Source: JBDRGC01 sp043818215
Lineage (GTDB): Bacteria; Chloroflexota; Anaerolineae; Anaerolineales; UBA11858
Direction of reading: 5' to 3'
Assembly: GCA_043818215.1 (NCBI GenBank)
Contig: JBDRGC010000226.1
Coordinates: forward strand, 1-6,824
DNA: 6,824 nt
Position 1 is the stretch's first letter. Every line of letters begins with the position of its first letter. This document shows, piece after piece, positions 5,231 to 6,824 of the stretch. The notes beneath the pieces are model-generated. The model ran no database searches and was not told where the DNA came from. It saw nothing but the letters and a program-made list of their open reading frames with translations. Position numbers and translations under genes: made by a program.

Positions 5231-6770
5231 ACAGTTCAAATCGAACGTCATATATGCCATTGGCAGTGTAGCGAATAGCGCCGCTCTATTCCTGTTGATT
5301 CCTTACCTAATCAACAATTTATCGGTTAGTGAGTATGGCGCGTGGTCCCTGCTGGAAGTGGGCATCATGCTCTTTATAATGCTATCACTGCCAGGGTTAG
5401 AGATTGCCTTGATGCGGGAGTATTGGTTTATAAATGACGATGAAAAACGAACACGCCTGAGTAGTACGTTAATCTGGTTCGTTTTGGCCTGGGGCAGCAT
5501 TTTAGCTCTGATTGGGAGTGGTCTGGCGCTCTTATTAAGCCAGCGTCTGAACATCCCCGGGGTACCAGGGACCCTGATTCTGGCACTGCTGGCAGGATTA
5601 CTGGAAGCCCTCGTTAATGTCTTTCTTACTGTCTTCCGGATTCGTGAGGAGGCCTGGAAGTTCACCCTGATCTCTGTAATCCGGATGGGCATTTTCATGG
5701 GAAGCAGTATAATACTCGTATGGAATGGCATGGGTCTAACCGGAGCCATCATGGGGCGAGCAATAGCAGGCGGACTGGCACTCGTATTGGGGGTTATCAT
5801 GGGGTACCGATATTTCTCATGGACGTTTTCCTGGTCTCATCTCTGGCGCATGGTCCGATACGGGTTGCCACTCCTTCCCACCAAAGGCGCTCAATACATT
5901 CTCCAGGCTTCTGACCGATACGTATTGAATCTTTTTACCGCCCTCAACGTTGTTGGCATCTATTCGTTCGGTTACAAAGTTGCTGCGGGATTGGATATTC
6001 TAGTTGTGCGTCCATTTGCCATTGATTGGGGTGCCAGACGTTTCAAAATCGCCACGTACACCAATGCACCGCGCCACTATGTCCGCATTTTAGTTGGGTA
6101 TGCAGGGGTTAGCCTGTTCTCTGCTCTAGTCCTTTTGAGCCTGGTACCCGAACTCTACGGCTGGATTGCCCCTGAAACCTACCGGGAGGGAATGAAAGTT
6201 GTTCCGATCATTGTGGCAGCATACGTAGTCTATGGTTTATCCTACCCGCTCAACATTGGAATCATGCTCCGCGATAAAACAAAATACGCGCCAATAATTG
6301 GCGGAATTGCAGCGGCCGTGTGCCTGGGGTTGAACTTTTGGCTGATCCCCAACTATGGCATGTTGGGAGCAGCCTGGGCTACGTTAATTTCTTACATTAT
6401 CTGGACCGCGGGAATCACCATAGTATCACAATACTTCTATCGAGTGTCCTACAGTATTCGAGAAATTTTGCTCCTCATCACTGGTACGGTCACTGGATAC
6501 CTGGGAATTTGGTGGATAGAGCAAAACGGATTAGGGCAAAGCATCTTTCTTATGCCATTTATCCTCAAGGTTGTTTGGTTATTGTTCATCTTTAGCAGCA
6601 TTGGGATTTCGATTTTGCGAATCGAGGGTATCCAACTACCGATGAATTGCAGTGTCAAGGGTGAATCTAAAAACTGCTCCAACAGTGTAGGTTACTTTGA
6701 AAAATCAAAGATCAGAAATTCAAGAAACGCCCATCCAAGCAAAATACCACCCTCAAAAACATTTTATTAA
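5223..6770 (+). CDS. Wzx-like polysaccharide flippase (MATE/MVF superfamily)
   Basis: This 515-aa inner-membrane protein has about 14 hydrophobic helices (near 10-30, 40-58, 82-104, 115-138, 148-167, 175-195, 210-228, 235-258, 288-308, 325-348, 355-373, 378-402, 412-430, 443-464). It would flip lipid-linked oligosaccharide units to the outer face for polymer assembly. Family-typical signatures are SVSEYGAWSLLEVG near the N-terminus, RYGLPLLPTKGAQYILQASDR in the middle, and NFWLIPNYGMLGAAWATLIS before the last helices. The ATG at 5223 overlaps the methyltransferase stop by 8 nt. AAGGAG (5216-5221) lies only 1 nt before this ATG, too close for normal initiation, so coupling is likely; a TTG at 5205 is a less likely start. 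After the last helix is a hydrophilic tail of about 50 residues rich in Ser, Lys and Asn with no known motif. Confidence 0.88.
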   Translation: MFKQFKSNVIYAIGSVANSAALFLLIPYLINNLSVSEYGAWSLLEVGIMLFIMLSLPGLEIALMREYWFINDDEKRTRLSSTLIWFVLAWGSILALIGSGLALLLSQRLNIPGVPGTLILALLAGLLEALVNVFLTVFRIREEAWKFTLISVIRMGIFMGSSIILVWNGMGLTGAIMGRAIAGGLALVLGVIMGYRYFSWTFSWSHLWRMVRYGLPLLPTKGAQYILQASDRYVLNLFTALNVVGIYSFGYKVAAGLDILVVRPFAIDWGARRFKIATYTNAPRHYVRILVGYAGVSLFSALVLLSLVPELYGWIAPETYREGMKVVPIIVAAYVVYGLSYPLNIGIMLRDKTKYAPIIGGIAAAVCLGLNFWLIPNYGMLGAAWATLISYIIWTAGITIVSQYFYRVSYSIREILLLITGTVTGYLGIWWIEQNGLGQSIFLMPFILKVVWLLFIFSSIGISILRIEGIQLPMNCSVKGESKNCSNSVGYFEKSKIRNSRNAHPSKIPPSKTFY

Positions 6771-6824
6771 AGAAGGTTTTAAACCACCAAACACCTGCCA
6801 GAACTATCGCCTAGCAAGCGGCGG

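Noticed and set aside
5303..5800. Minus-strand ORF of 165 aa opposite the flippase gene
   Set aside because: The flippase reading frame is clearly real, with family motifs throughout; this is its antisense shadow.

Overview
The window is a bacterial chromosomal fragment with two gene blocks that face away from each other. The organism is uncertain. A filamentous or green-non-sulfur type bacterium (Chloroflexota, e.g. the Anaerolineae/Caldilineae side) is my best guess. It rests on the style of the two-component pair, a TPR protein of a kind I associate with that phylum, and several families of short palindromic repeats. This is inference, not proof; no rRNA or marker gene is present.

Left part (1-702): no convincing gene. 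It holds a 123-bp inverted-repeat element (58-180), a clear intrinsic terminator reading leftward (255-282), a second and unrelated AT-rich inverted repeat (448-532), and two smaller hairpins (546-580 and 617-670).

Minus-strand block (703-2740): a response regulator (NarL/FixJ type) followed by its sensor histidine kinase (HisKA_3/DesK-NarL type), which overlap by 8 nt. The kinase is unusual. Its ATP-lid region carries about 60 extra residues, made of an in-frame palindromic repeat element (928-1014) followed by five 18-bp tandem repeats (847-936) that encode a Gly/Glu-rich hexapeptide.

Divergent control region (2741-3252): a leftward promoter candidate (-35 TTGACA) overlaps a perfect 6-2-6 palindrome. 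A strong rightward promoter candidate (TTGACG, 17 bp, TATCAT) serves the other block. A long leftward leader contains a hairpin.

Plus-strand block (3253-6770): a short membrane-anchor ORF (59 aa) whose stop overlaps the start of a soluble TPR protein in a GTGA junction; this looks like one TPR gene broken by a one-base frameshift. A SAM-dependent methyltransferase (ATGA overlap) and a 14-TM Wzx-like polysaccharide flippase (8-nt overlap) follow. The tight overlaps make this one transcription unit, most likely part of a surface polysaccharide (O-antigen/exopolysaccharide) locus that may continue beyond the window. The adjoining two-component system could regulate envelope or polysaccharide functions, but only proximity supports that link.
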